Virus record (IMG/VR): IMGVR_UViG_3300033143_001152
Location: 1-22,140 of that record
Strand: one strand, 5' to 3'
Length of the DNA stretch: 22,140 nucleotides
Source of the DNA: a virus
The notes below the pieces were generated by a model that saw nothing but the letters and a program-made list of their open reading frames with translations, searched no databases and was not told the origin of the DNA. Positions 6,082 through 14,272 of the stretch are shown piece by piece (within the stretch, counting starts at the first letter, position 1; every line of letters starts with the position of its first letter). Both the position numbers and the translations under genes were made by a program.

Positions 6082-7476
6082 ATGAAAGTAGTACATCAAT
6101 ATGACAAAGAATCAGGAGAGTATCTTGATTCATTCATTAGCGCAGTAGATGCAGCAAATGAAACAAGAGCAGATCAATCTCACATCAGGAAGTGTGCTCT
6201 TGGACAAAGAAATATAGCAGGTGGCTTTAAATGGAGTTATGAGAAAGCCGACAATATTGCTGAAACTGATGTAACACGTATGTACGCATTACAAAGAGGA
6301 ATTGATCCTGATACGATAATCAGGACGAGAGTATCAGAAGGCACAAATGGATCAGATCGAATTACAATCGAAACCAAACCAAAGCCTCCTAAAAGATCAA
6401 TAGCGGAGTTAGGAGTAGAGGACTTCCAGAAGAAACAGAAAGCTCTACAGCGCAAGACTGACGAGAACAACGTTATCAAGAAACACTTCAGGGAATATGG
6501 ACGAGTCGAGAATGCACTCACAGCTCTGAACGAAGCTCTAAACGAGCAACTTACCAATCAAACATTCAAACCCTTTACGTATGAGCACCCAGACAAGAAA
6601 GGAACTGTACTGGTAGTACAGGTTACAGACTTGCACCTCAACGAACTTGTGGAGATGCCTGATAACGAGTATGGGTTTAAAGTTGCTGCAAGGCGTTTAC
6701 AGAAGTACGCCCACACTATTCACCAGATGGCTAAGGTCTATAATGTATCTGATATTGTCGTAGCGTTGACCGGAGACATTATCAATTCTGACCGCAGGTT
6801 GGACGAGATGATGCACATGGCAACCAATAGAACCAAGGCTTCTCTGATAGCTACTCAGGTATTATTCCATTTCTTGCAGGATATTAATCGTGCTGCGAAC
6901 TTGAGTGTTCTAAGTGTGAGTGGTAATGAGTCTAGGATTAAGGATGAATGGGGAATGTCTGAAATGACAATGAGCGACAACTATGACTACCTTGTATATA
7001 ATATGTTGAAGATGTTGTTTAAGGACGCAAAAGGTGTTACCTTTATAGAAGGTGATCCTGTAGAACAGGTAATGAATGTTAATGGAAGTAATATACTCGT
7101 AACTCATGGAATTGGAATCAAGGAAGGACAAGCAGCCATGCAGCAAGTCTTCGGTAAGTATGCCGCTAAAGGGATTCTTCTTGACTATGCTATTTTTGGA
7201 CATATTCATTTTACTAATATTACTGATATATATAGTCGTAGTGGTAGTCTCATTGGTAACAATGTTTATAGTGATAGGAGTCTCAATCTTATTACGAAAG
7301 CGTCGCAGGTCTTACATATCATCGAAACCGACGGGACGATCAATTCGCTCAAGGTTGGATTACAGTATGCGTCAGATTATGAAGGATACGATATTGAAGA
7401 CGATCTGGAAGCATATAACTCGAAACTTGCCGACAACACAAGGCAGAGAACAACAATAGTTCAAGTAGTAATATAA
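6082..7476 (+). CDS. Metallophosphoesterase with N-terminal NUMOD1-like domain
   Basis: A 464-residue protein. Residues 1-53 resemble the NUMOD1 DNA-binding module of homing endonucleases: HQYDKESGEYLDSFISAVDA, then a helix and GGFKWSY. A charged linker follows. From about 175 there is a calcineurin-like phosphoesterase core with D183-x-H185 (VTDLHL), G231-D232 (LTGD), GNE 281-283, T-H-G with H342, and G373-H-I-H376. These are metal-ligand positions for a two-metal phosphohydrolase or nuclease. The canonical GNH is GNE, so the histidine usually acting as general acid is replaced, while the Asn ligand remains. A DNA-targeted nuclease or phosphatase is likely, but the substrate is unknown. The stop overlaps the next ATG by one base. 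Confidence 0.75.
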   Translation: MKVVHQYDKESGEYLDSFISAVDAANETRADQSHIRKCALGQRNIAGGFKWSYEKADNIAETDVTRMYALQRGIDPDTIIRTRVSEGTNGSDRITIETKPKPPKRSIAELGVEDFQKKQKALQRKTDENNVIKKHFREYGRVENALTALNEALNEQLTNQTFKPFTYEHPDKKGTVLVVQVTDLHLNELVEMPDNEYGFKVAARRLQKYAHTIHQMAKVYNVSDIVVALTGDIINSDRRLDEMMHMATNRTKASLIATQVLFHFLQDINRAANLSVLSVSGNESRIKDEWGMSEMTMSDNYDYLVYNMLKMLFKDAKGVTFIEGDPVEQVMNVNGSNILVTHGIGIKEGQAAMQQVFGKYAAKGILLDYAIFGHIHFTNITDIYSRSGSLIGNNVYSDRSLNLITKASQVLHIIETDGTINSLKVGLQYASDYEGYDIEDDLEAYNSKLADNTRQRTTIVQVVI

Positions 7477-7655
7477 TGGAAGTTGAATTTGCAATAACCA
7501 AACGTAAGGCTGAGATAGCTGATACAAGGCGTAAACTAGAACTTGGATTAATAACTTTTGAAGAACATGCAAAGTTTATGTTGGAAGAGAAACCTTTGGA
7601 TATAAAGTATAATACAAGAACTTCACAAGTGAAACCTCCTAAACTTATAATATAA
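7476..7655 (+). CDS. Small helical protein
   Basis: A 59-residue ORF. Its ATG shares a base with the stop of the metallophosphoesterase gene and its TAA shares a base with the next ATG. Residues 1-40 are amphipathic and helical (KRKAEIADTRRKLELGLITF then EEHAKFMLEEK), followed by a Pro-containing tail (KPPKLII). The one-base overlaps at both ends and the coding-like composition support it as a gene. No family is recognised. Confidence 0.6.
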   Translation: MEVEFAITKRKAEIADTRRKLELGLITFEEHAKFMLEEKPLDIKYNTRTSQVKPPKLII

Positions 7656-7822
7656 TGAGTAGAAAAATTACAACCATAACGTATACGTATGGTCCAGAGT
7701 GGGGAAAGGATATTGAAGGAACGAAAATGACTTTAGTACATAACCCTGCGTTCGATTCATCAATAGAGAATTATGAAAATAATTCAGATTATATTGTAAA
7801 GGAAATAGAAATAAACGATTAA
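7655..7822 (+). CDS. Small acidic protein
   Basis: A 55-residue ORF (MSRKITTITYTYGPEWGKDI start) with an alternating beta-type N-terminus and an acidic, Asn-rich C-terminus ending EIEIND. It starts on the last base of the previous stop, and the next gene starts one base after its own stop. The arrangement supports a real coupled gene. Function is unknown. Confidence 0.55.
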   Translation: MSRKITTITYTYGPEWGKDIEGTKMTLVHNPAFDSSIENYENNSDYIVKEIEIND

Positions 7823-7823
7823 A

Positions 7824-8003
7824 ATGGAAAGATGTGATCGCTGTGAATCAGTCGGAAGGAGATCGGAGATAAAGGGAATACCTTATCACCTACAAGGACC
7901 AAATGGTATACCAATGACTCTGTGTAACTTATGCTATACTGAGTTTCAAGATGAGGTTGGTGAGATAATGAACTTTAGTAATTATGAGGACGAAGAGGAC
8001 TAA
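7824..8003 (+). CDS. Zinc-finger miniprotein
   Basis: A 59-residue protein with C4-x2-C7 (CDRC) and C34-x2-C37 (CNLC), 26 residues between the pairs, and an acidic tail (NYEDEED). It is a four-cysteine zinc ribbon or treble clef with no further domain. The ATG lies one base after the preceding stop, and its 3' end overlaps the HU-like gene by 20 bases. It is the third zinc-ribbon miniprotein of the window. The acidic tail makes a protein-binding or regulatory role as likely as direct DNA binding. Confidence 0.6.
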   Translation: MERCDRCESVGRRSEIKGIPYHLQGPNGIPMTLCNLCYTEFQDEVGEIMNFSNYEDEED

Positions 8004-8223
8004 AGTATATATGGAAGAAACAGCAGACGAACATGGAGTTAAGCAAAGCCAAGTAAAGGAAATCGCTGACTCCATGTTCGAATTTGTTGCTGAAGTAATG
8101 TCTGAAGGTGAGCGTAAAAGCCTTAACTTTCCTGAGATACGTCTTATGAAATGGGGAATATTTAAAGTTAAAGAAGGTAGGAGGAAACACTTTGAAAAAA
8201 TCAATAAAGAAAAAACGAAGTGA
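7984..8223 (+). CDS. HU/IHF-like DNA-bending protein
   Basis: A 79-residue protein that can be laid along HU/IHF. TKVYMEETADEHGVKQ fits the first helix and turn, QVKEIADSMFEFVAEVMSEG the second helix, and SLNFPEIRLMKWGIFKVKEG the strand region where HU has its V-x-L-x-G-F-G-T-F segment. A basic C-terminus follows. The first-helix match decides for the ATG at 7984 over the ATG at 8011, although it overlaps the previous gene by 20 bases. The DNA-binding beta arm is shorter than in HU (about 90 residues). crAss-like phages are known to encode IHF-like proteins. A role in shaping DNA for packaging or transcription is inferred. Confidence 0.5.
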   Translation: MRTKRTKVYMEETADEHGVKQSQVKEIADSMFEFVAEVMSEGERKSLNFPEIRLMKWGIFKVKEGRRKHFEKINKEKTK

Positions 8224-8236
8224 CTTTGGAGAGCAC

Positions 8237-8455
8237 ATGAAGGAGGAAAACATGCATGTTCATAATCCTCCATCATTTCCTGTGGGAATGGGAATAATGC
8301 AGCAGATAGAAGAAGCTGATGAGAATAAGGAGTCCTATGAAGGTCTTCCTAATTCTATTGAGGAGTTTATAGAGTTAATTGAAGAAATATACAAAGTGGC
8401 TAATAATGAAAAATCTAATAACGCTAGAACAAAACGTTCTCCAAATCGCTCCTGA
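8237..8455 (+). CDS. Small acidic protein of unknown function
   Basis: From ATG 8237 the product has 72 residues (MKEENMHVHNPPSFPVGMG start), with an acidic helical centre (NSIEEFIELIEEIYKVA) and a basic tail. Two other starts are possible. ATG 8252 has a near-perfect Shine-Dalgarno sequence, AAGGAGG, five bases upstream. TTG 8192 lies inside the HU-like gene and also has GGAGG upstream. Strong Shine-Dalgarno sequences are unusual in Bacteroidota, so neither settles the matter. Its end overlaps the next gene by about 50 bases. Confidence 0.5.
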   Translation: MKEENMHVHNPPSFPVGMGIMQQIEEADENKESYEGLPNSIEEFIELIEEIYKVANNEKSNNARTKRSPNRS

Positions 8456-8954
8456 AGCTTTGGTTATCCAAGAATTTCATAAGATATGGAAGAGGGATAA
8501 AACAAAGACTAAAGACAGAGCACTGAGGGAATTAGCTTTCATATATCATACGACTGATTTTCAGTCTATTTATAGAAACTACCATCCTAATCAACGTGAT
8601 GGTAAGATCAAGATGGACATCTTTAAAGACAAGAAATGGATGCCTGATCCTGATATACTCATCGCTCAGGACAAATATGCACAACTTCAGACTACTCTTT
8701 CGATGGAGTTATTGAACGATGCAGAGATGGGACTAACCAAACTTCGAGATTACTTTCGTGAAGCAAGTTTTGAAGACGATGAGAATGGAGTAGCAGCAAA
8801 GAACTTCATTGCCAACATCAAAGCGTTGGGTGATGTAGTGAAAGGAATGAAATCTCTACGTGAAGAGGTAGAGAAAGAACTTAGTGATAACATGCAGCTT
8901 AGAGGTGCTAAATCAGTAAACCTCAGAGAGTTGCCAAGAGATAGGAGGGGATAA
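8406..8954 (+). CDS. Putative terminase small subunit or packaging accessory
   Basis: From ATG 8406 the product has 182 residues, starting MKNLITLEQNVLQIAPEALV; an upstream in-frame ATG at 8379 adds nine. The N-terminal region is helical with a basic motif (FHKIWKRDKTKTKDRALREL). A YHTTDFQSIYRNYHPNQRDG segment follows, then a long helical C-terminal half (GLTKLRDYFREASFED; LGDVVKGMKSLREEVEKEL). I recall similar proteins just upstream of large terminases in Bacteroidota phages. Size, helical content and position suggest the small subunit that recognises phage DNA, but no diagnostic motif proves it. The stop overlaps the next ATG by one base. Confidence 0.45.
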   Translation: MKNLITLEQNVLQIAPEALVIQEFHKIWKRDKTKTKDRALRELAFIYHTTDFQSIYRNYHPNQRDGKIKMDIFKDKKWMPDPDILIAQDKYAQLQTTLSMELLNDAEMGLTKLRDYFREASFEDDENGVAAKNFIANIKALGDVVKGMKSLREEVEKELSDNMQLRGAKSVNLRELPRDRRG

Positions 8955-9271
8955 TGGTAATAAAAGATTTTAAATTTGATCACATTATTAGAGGTGATGG
9001 AGAAAAGATAGTTCATTATCTTAATTTAACTTCGGATGTTATAATCGTAAGAGAGGGAAAAACATATTCAGTTCCTCTTGTTCAAACATATGAATATCCT
9101 ACGAAGATGTATAATGTAGAAACGCTTGAACTTACTATACTTGGGTATATGCGTTATGCTGAAGAAATATCTAAGAAATGGAAATTAGTAGTAGAAGACA
9201 TAATTATATTAGATGGAGGAGGAAGAGTAATAACTCAACATCCGTTTGACTTTATAAACAATTTATCATGA
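8954..9271 (+). CDS. Unknown protein between the terminase genes
   Basis: A 105-residue protein (MVIKDFKFDHIIRGDGEKIV start) with an alternating hydrophobic pattern suggesting a compact beta fold (HYLNLTSDVIIVREGKTYSV), then a helix (YMRYAEEISKKW) and a final strand pair. It has no cysteines and no membrane segment. Its ATG overlaps the previous TAA by one base, and its TGA overlaps the next ATG as ATGA. I do not recognise the family. Its conserved-looking position in a coupled chain leading to terminase suggests packaging or an accessory role. Confidence 0.6.
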   Translation: MVIKDFKFDHIIRGDGEKIVHYLNLTSDVIIVREGKTYSVPLVQTYEYPTKMYNVETLELTILGYMRYAEEISKKWKLVVEDIIILDGGGRVITQHPFDFINNLS

Positions 9272-9504
9272 CATTATATAACTCAAAATGCTCAATGTGT
9301 GGAGCTTCGCTTATGACAGGAGATGTGGATGGAATGTGTATTAGTTGTAAAAATGCAGGGTTTGACAAACAGTTTCAGAATAACATGAGTGGGGGATGGA
9401 TATGTCCGAGATGTGGACAAGTAAATGCACCTTGGAAACCAAAGTGTGACTGTCCTCCACCGAGTATAACGACAACTGATACACAAATTAAAATTGATTT
9501 TTAA
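9268..9504 (+). CDS. Double zinc-ribbon protein
   Basis: A 78-residue protein with eight cysteines in two zinc sites. C8-x2-C11 with C24-x2-C27 (CSMC, CISC) forms the first; C46-x2-C49 with C60-x1-C62 (WICPRCGQVNAPWKPKCDC) forms the second. The second half resembles the CPxCGxxN...C type of zinc ribbon seen in many phage and bacterial small proteins. Its ATG overlaps the preceding stop, and its TAA shares a base with the terminase ATG, so it is probably co-translated with terminase. It may be a packaging accessory; function is unproved. Confidence 0.65.
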   Translation: MTLYNSKCSMCGASLMTGDVDGMCISCKNAGFDKQFQNNMSGGWICPRCGQVNAPWKPKCDCPPPSITTTDTQIKIDF

Positions 9505-11729
9505 TGAACAGTAGTATATTAGTAGCTAAACCTTGGGAAGGAGTACCTAATCCACTTGCAAATACAGATCAGCCGTATCTAAAGTTTGTGAATACTGCTG
9601 TGTTTCAGGAGGATGGTAGATACTTCTTGAGAAACGGCTTTTATACAAGTGCTCCTTTTGGTTCTAAAGATTATAATGATTATTGGGACTTACAGGAAGA
9701 GAGAGTTATGAACGGTTATAGTGTTGGTGGTATCAGAGTGACAGGTCGGCACTATTTCTATCTGAACTTCTGTCTGATCAAGGCTAGACCTATTGATCCT
9801 AATACGGGTGCAGAAAAGAAGGGAGAGAATCGTAAGATTATTACTTTACCTCGTTTTCTTGATCATAACTACTATTGGTTCAACGAGTTCGAAAAGCATA
9901 CTGCTGAGGGACCACATGTGGGAAAAGAGAAGAAAGGAATGATTATTGCGAAGAGTCGTCGTAAGGGATTCACATATCAAGTTACAGGTGGAGTTTACTC
10001 CTATAATTTCAATTTCATTCCAGCTTCAATGAACATTCTTGCTGCTTATGAAAAAGGACATTATAAGGTTACACTTGATGGTATTCACTTTTCAATCAAC
10101 CATGTTAATAGAATTACAGATTGGGGAAAGAAGCAAGGTAAACTTTCTAAACGTGACCACTTCCGAGCTTCGTTTGTAATGAAGAATCAAACTACTGGTA
10201 TTGAAGTTGAAGACGGATACATGTCTGAGATTCAAGCTATTTCATTTAAAGATAATCCTTTTAAGTCTATTGGTGAATCGACAGACGTAATGGGATTTGA
10301 GGAAGCTGGTAAGTTTGAACACCTTTTAACTGCTTATACTATCTCTGAATCTACTTTTCGAGATGGAGATATTATAACAGGAACTCCTTTGATATGGGGA
10401 ACTGGTGGTGACATGGAGAAAGGTACAGCAGATTTTGCTGAAATGTATTATGATCCTGAACCTTATGGACTTGCTTCATATGAGAATATCTATGATGAGA
10501 ATGCTACAGGAGATTGTGGTTGGTTCGTAGATGATATGTGGTACTATCCCGGTCACGTAACAAAGAAACATTTCATTGTTGACCAATGGGGAAAAGAAAT
10601 CGAAAAGACTGAAGAATTACCATTCGTTGATGATCAAGGTAATTCTCATCGAGATTTAGCCGAAGAATCACTAGATAATAAGAGAAAGAAAAGACGTAGA
10701 GGTTCTCGTGCTGCATACAACAAATTCATCACTCAGCAGCCTAAGACCCCGGCAGAAGCGTTTTTACGTGTACAGGGTACTATGTTCGACACAATACGAG
10801 CGTCAGCAAGGCTTGGGATGATCATAACGAATAAGAAAAAGTTTGTTGATAGTATTTATAAGGCGAACTTAACTGTTGATCCAGTAGCACAGCGTATTAA
10901 GTTTGAGTATAATCTAACAGGGATTCCTCTTCATGACTTCCCAATCAAGGATACTCATCAAGATGGTATAATTGAAATATATGAAATGCCTCAGAAGGAT
11001 GGTAATGGTGAAGTACCTTATGGACGTTATATCGCAGGAATTGACCCATATGATGACGACGAATCCTCAACAAACTCTGTCGGTTCTATCCTAGTGTTGG
11101 ATTTACTTACTGATAGGATTGTTTGTCATTATAAAGGAAGACCATCAGCAGATAGGTTTTTTGAGACCGTGAGAAGAATTTTGAGATTCTATAATGCTGT
11201 AGCTAATTATGAACGTAATAAAAAAGGTCTTTACGGATACCTATATAATAAGGGACAATTACATTTGTTATGTGATGAACCTGAAATCCTAAAGGATAAA
11301 GGAATTAGTAAGGCTAACACGATTGGTAATAACTCGAAGGGAACATATGCTTCTACACCTGTTATCCTATATGGATTACAGCGATCTGTAGCATGGATGG
11401 AAACTCCTGCATATGGTGAAGAAATAGAAGATGAAAATGGTAACATAATGCCATCAGAGATAACAAATCTTGATAAGATCAGGTCGATACCTCTTTTAAA
11501 AGAAACGATTGCTTGGAATCCTGATGATAACTTTGATGATATGTCGGCTCTTATCATGTTAATGATTTACCGAGAAGACCGTTTACAGTTCAAAACGCAC
11601 ATGCGAGAGAAGCAAATTGCTCAGGTAACTAACGATCCTTTCTTCGATAGACATGTAGGAGGAGATAGTAAAAGCTATAGCAACAAAACTTACATAGACT
11701 TTATTAAAGTAGGTAACACAAAAAATTAG
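9504..11729 (+). CDS. terL: Terminase large subunit
   Basis: This 741-residue protein is the packaging motor: an N-terminal ATPase that pumps DNA through the portal and a C-terminal RNase H-like nuclease that cuts the concatemer. A Walker-A-like AKSRRKGFTYQ lies at 149-159, a Walker B DVMGFEE at 261-267, and ITGTP (motif III) at 291-295. The linker motif TPAEAF is at 415-420. The nuclease has GIDPYDDDE near 512-520 (first acidic ligand D514) and NFDDMSAL at 676-683 (final acidic pair). The Walker A lacks the usual GK[ST] and uses the SRRKG form common in phage terminases. Length is at the high end for TerL but normal, from memory, for crAss-like phages. The portal gene follows after 34 bases. 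Confidence 0.9.
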   Translation: MNSSILVAKPWEGVPNPLANTDQPYLKFVNTAVFQEDGRYFLRNGFYTSAPFGSKDYNDYWDLQEERVMNGYSVGGIRVTGRHYFYLNFCLIKARPIDPNTGAEKKGENRKIITLPRFLDHNYYWFNEFEKHTAEGPHVGKEKKGMIIAKSRRKGFTYQVTGGVYSYNFNFIPASMNILAAYEKGHYKVTLDGIHFSINHVNRITDWGKKQGKLSKRDHFRASFVMKNQTTGIEVEDGYMSEIQAISFKDNPFKSIGESTDVMGFEEAGKFEHLLTAYTISESTFRDGDIITGTPLIWGTGGDMEKGTADFAEMYYDPEPYGLASYENIYDENATGDCGWFVDDMWYYPGHVTKKHFIVDQWGKEIEKTEELPFVDDQGNSHRDLAEESLDNKRKKRRRGSRAAYNKFITQQPKTPAEAFLRVQGTMFDTIRASARLGMIITNKKKFVDSIYKANLTVDPVAQRIKFEYNLTGIPLHDFPIKDTHQDGIIEIYEMPQKDGNGEVPYGRYIAGIDPYDDDESSTNSVGSILVLDLLTDRIVCHYKGRPSADRFFETVRRILRFYNAVANYERNKKGLYGYLYNKGQLHLLCDEPEILKDKGISKANTIGNNSKGTYASTPVILYGLQRSVAWMETPAYGEEIEDENGNIMPSEITNLDKIRSIPLLKETIAWNPDDNFDDMSALIMLMIYREDRLQFKTHMREKQIAQVTNDPFFDRHVGGDSKSYSNKTYIDFIKVGNTKN

Positions 11730-11763
11730 TAATTTTATGGAAACTTTGCAAAGTTAAAATATT

Positions 11764-14187
11764 ATGAGTATAGGACATACACTGAAAAGAACAGCTCATT
11801 TCCCTTATCAAAAGAAATCAACTGCTAAGAAGAAGAGACAATTTGCTATTGATTGTATCGAATCGTCTATTGACATGTCATATAATGGTGACACCGATCT
11901 AATCAGAAGCAAAAGAGATATGCATGTTAATTATAACTTGCGTATGGACCTTCTTGACGAAAAGGATATGGAACAAGCAGTTAACCCTCATGGAATCAAA
12001 GGAGCGAGTTTTCCTGCTAAGATGCAGAATTATCCAATAGCAAATCCAAAGATCGACCTTCTTATTGGAGAGGAATCTAAAAGACGTTTCGATTGGAGAG
12101 TTATGGTTGTTAACCCAGATGCGATTTCTAAGAAAGAAGAAAAGCAAAAGGACTTAATGAACCAACTTCTAATGACAGCTATTGAAGATGAGAATTATGA
12201 TGAGGAGAAGTTAGCTGAAGAGATTCAGAAACTTGAGAAGTGGAGCAAGTATGAAGTTCAAGACTTACGTGAACGTAGAGCTACTCAATACTTACAATAC
12301 TTATGGAAAGAGCAAGACTTGAAGATGAAGTTCAACAGAGGCTTCGAGGATGCACTTGTCGCAGGAATGGAAGTCTACAACGTAGACGTAGTAGGAGGAG
12401 AACCTGTTGTAAGAAAATGCGATCCTCTTTCTCTTACGGTGATTCGAACTGGTGCGAGTTATCAGATTGAGGATGCTGATATTGTAATCGAAGATACATA
12501 TCAACCTATTAGATGGGTTATTGATAATTATTATGACCATCTGACTTCAGCACAAATTGATGCTATAGAAAAAGGATATATTGGTACTGGAACTTCTCCA
12601 AGTGATCTAATTAAATACTATCCTCATCGTCCGGTACAGAATCCTATTACTATGACTAATGCAACTAATACTGATGCTGACGTTAACGAATGGGAATATT
12701 CTCTTATTGATCTTGATGATTATGCTACTCAGAACGTTGCTGCTTACAGCGATGCTGGTGAGGTGCGTGTAGTAAGGGTTGTATGGGTGAGTATGAGGAA
12801 AGTAGGAGAAAAGAGTTGGTATGATGAAGAAGGTGAACTTCGAAAAGAACTTGTAGACGAGAACTATAAAGCTAATGAAGAACTAGGAGAGAAGATCGAA
12901 TGGTTCTGGATCAATGAATGGTGGGAAGGTACTCGTATTGCAGAAGACATTTATGTGAAATGGGGTCCAAGACCTATTCAGTTCCGTAGTATGGGTAACA
13001 AATCTCAAGGTGGATCAGGTTACGTTGGAACTATATACAATACTAATACATCTCAATCTCGTTCATTGATGGATAGAATGAGACCTTATCAATACCTATA
13101 TAATGTATTTATGTATCGAACAGAACTTGCCTTTGCTAAGAGTAAGGGAAAGATTTCTGTTATGGATACCTCACGTATTCCTGAAGGATGGACGATGGAT
13201 AAGTGGATGTATTACGCTGAAATCGTTGGATGGGCAGTTGAAGACCCGTTCAAAGAAGGTAACAAAGGTGCAGCTCAAGGAAAACTAGCTGGTGGAATGA
13301 ACCAGAACTCTAAAGTACTTGACCTCGAAATGGGTAATTATATCCAGCAACACGTAATGATGCTTGATTTTATCAAACGTGAACTTGGTGAAATTGCTGG
13401 TGTAAATGCTCAACGTCAGGGACAGGTAGAGAATCGTGAGACTGTTGGTGGTATTGAACGTGCTGTAACTCAATCTTCTCATATTACTGAGAAGTGGTTT
13501 ATGATGCATGATAATACTAAGATGCGTGTTCTCACTGCTCTACTGGAAACTGCGAAGTATGCGTGGAGAAACAAGAACCACGAGAAGCTCCAGTACATTT
13601 CAGACGAGATGAGTTCTACTATCACAGAAATCGACGGTCAGATGTTTAACGAAGCTGACTACGGTATCATGATCAGTAACTCAACTAATGATGCTGAACT
13701 GGTAGGTGCTATGAAGCAATTGGCTCAAGCTGGTCTACAGAATGATAAGATTAACTTCAGTGGTCTGATGGATATTTATCTATCTGAATCAATGAGTTCT
13801 ATGAGACGTAAGATTGAGAAGTATGAAGATGATACTGAAAAAGCTCAAGCACAACAGCAACAACAAGCAGTTGAACAACAACAACAAGCAGTTCAAGCTC
13901 AAATGGACGATAATCAAGCCGAAAGAGATCAGAAGTTCAAGGTTGAAGTTCTTAAATCTGAAACCGATCTAGCTGTAGCTGCGATGGGTAAAGAAGAAGG
14001 TGGTGATGAAAATGCTATACGACAACATCTTCTTGCTATCGACAAGTTGAAATTAGATGAAGATAAAGTTGCTAAAGATTACGAATTAAAGAATAAAGAT
14101 TTAAAAGAAAAGGTACGTCATAATAAGCAGACTGAGATCACTGATCGAAAGAAAGCGGTACAAAAACCTGCTGTGAAGAAGCAGTAA
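11764..14187 (+). CDS. Portal protein
   Basis: This 807-residue protein would form the dodecameric ring at the head vertex through which terminase packages DNA. Support is its place directly after TerL, its size, and a portal-like course. The N-terminal part has PIANPKIDLLIGEESKRRFDW, a long helix follows (EIQKLEKWSKYEVQDLRERR), then mixed alpha/beta. From about 535 come stem-like helices (FIKRELGEIAGVNAQRQGQV). The last 120 residues are a coiled coil with a Gln-rich segment (QQQQAVE QQQQAVQ, residues 698-711) encoded by a 21-base tandem repeat, and a basic tail. This Gln-rich barrel or tail is common in large portals. No adjacent gene suggests an alternative. Confidence 0.8.
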   Translation: MSIGHTLKRTAHFPYQKKSTAKKKRQFAIDCIESSIDMSYNGDTDLIRSKRDMHVNYNLRMDLLDEKDMEQAVNPHGIKGASFPAKMQNYPIANPKIDLLIGEESKRRFDWRVMVVNPDAISKKEEKQKDLMNQLLMTAIEDENYDEEKLAEEIQKLEKWSKYEVQDLRERRATQYLQYLWKEQDLKMKFNRGFEDALVAGMEVYNVDVVGGEPVVRKCDPLSLTVIRTGASYQIEDADIVIEDTYQPIRWVIDNYYDHLTSAQIDAIEKGYIGTGTSPSDLIKYYPHRPVQNPITMTNATNTDADVNEWEYSLIDLDDYATQNVAAYSDAGEVRVVRVVWVSMRKVGEKSWYDEEGELRKELVDENYKANEELGEKIEWFWINEWWEGTRIAEDIYVKWGPRPIQFRSMGNKSQGGSGYVGTIYNTNTSQSRSLMDRMRPYQYLYNVFMYRTELAFAKSKGKISVMDTSRIPEGWTMDKWMYYAEIVGWAVEDPFKEGNKGAAQGKLAGGMNQNSKVLDLEMGNYIQQHVMMLDFIKRELGEIAGVNAQRQGQVENRETVGGIERAVTQSSHITEKWFMMHDNTKMRVLTALLETAKYAWRNKNHEKLQYISDEMSSTITEIDGQMFNEADYGIMISNSTNDAELVGAMKQLAQAGLQNDKINFSGLMDIYLSESMSSMRRKIEKYEDDTEKAQAQQQQQAVEQQQQAVQAQMDDNQAERDQKFKVEVLKSETDLAVAAMGKEEGGDENAIRQHLLAIDKLKLDEDKVAKDYELKNKDLKEKVRHNKQTEITDRKKAVQKPAVKKQ
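13855..13896 (+). repeat. Two-copy 21-base in-frame tandem repeat
   Basis: The two units lie end to end at 13855-13875 and 13876-13896 and encode QQQQAVE and QQQQAVQ near the portal C-terminus. They differ at two bases. CAA/CAG runs of this sort are prone to slippage, so copy number may vary between related phages. Confidence 0.7.
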
Positions 14188-14220
14188 TGGCTATACCAAA
14201 CATAAACTGACATCTAATAA

Positions 14221-14252
14221 TTAGTATTAGATTATAAGTAATATTAACTTTG
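14221..14252 (+). promoter_or_regulatory. Possible promoter for the scaffold and capsid genes
   Basis: TAACTTTG (14245-14252) matches the -7 consensus TAnnTTTG exactly. TTAG (14221-14224) lies 20 bases upstream as an imperfect TTTG. The start site would fall near 14257, about 16 bases before the ATG at 14273. The 85-base gap between portal and scaffold genes holds no credible ORF. An internal promoter would give extra mRNA for the most abundant proteins. Confidence 0.5.
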
Positions 14253-14272
14253 TGTAAACAGAAGAGACAAAA

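Noticed and set aside
7106-7459. 117-codon ORF inside the phosphoesterase gene
   Set aside because: The overlapping frame carries the conserved GHIH motif and intact catalytic core; this one is a hydrophobic shadow.
11741-11750. AAACTTTGCA before the portal gene as a promoter box
   Set aside because: The first base of the TAnnTTTG consensus is wrong and no TTG lies at the right distance upstream.
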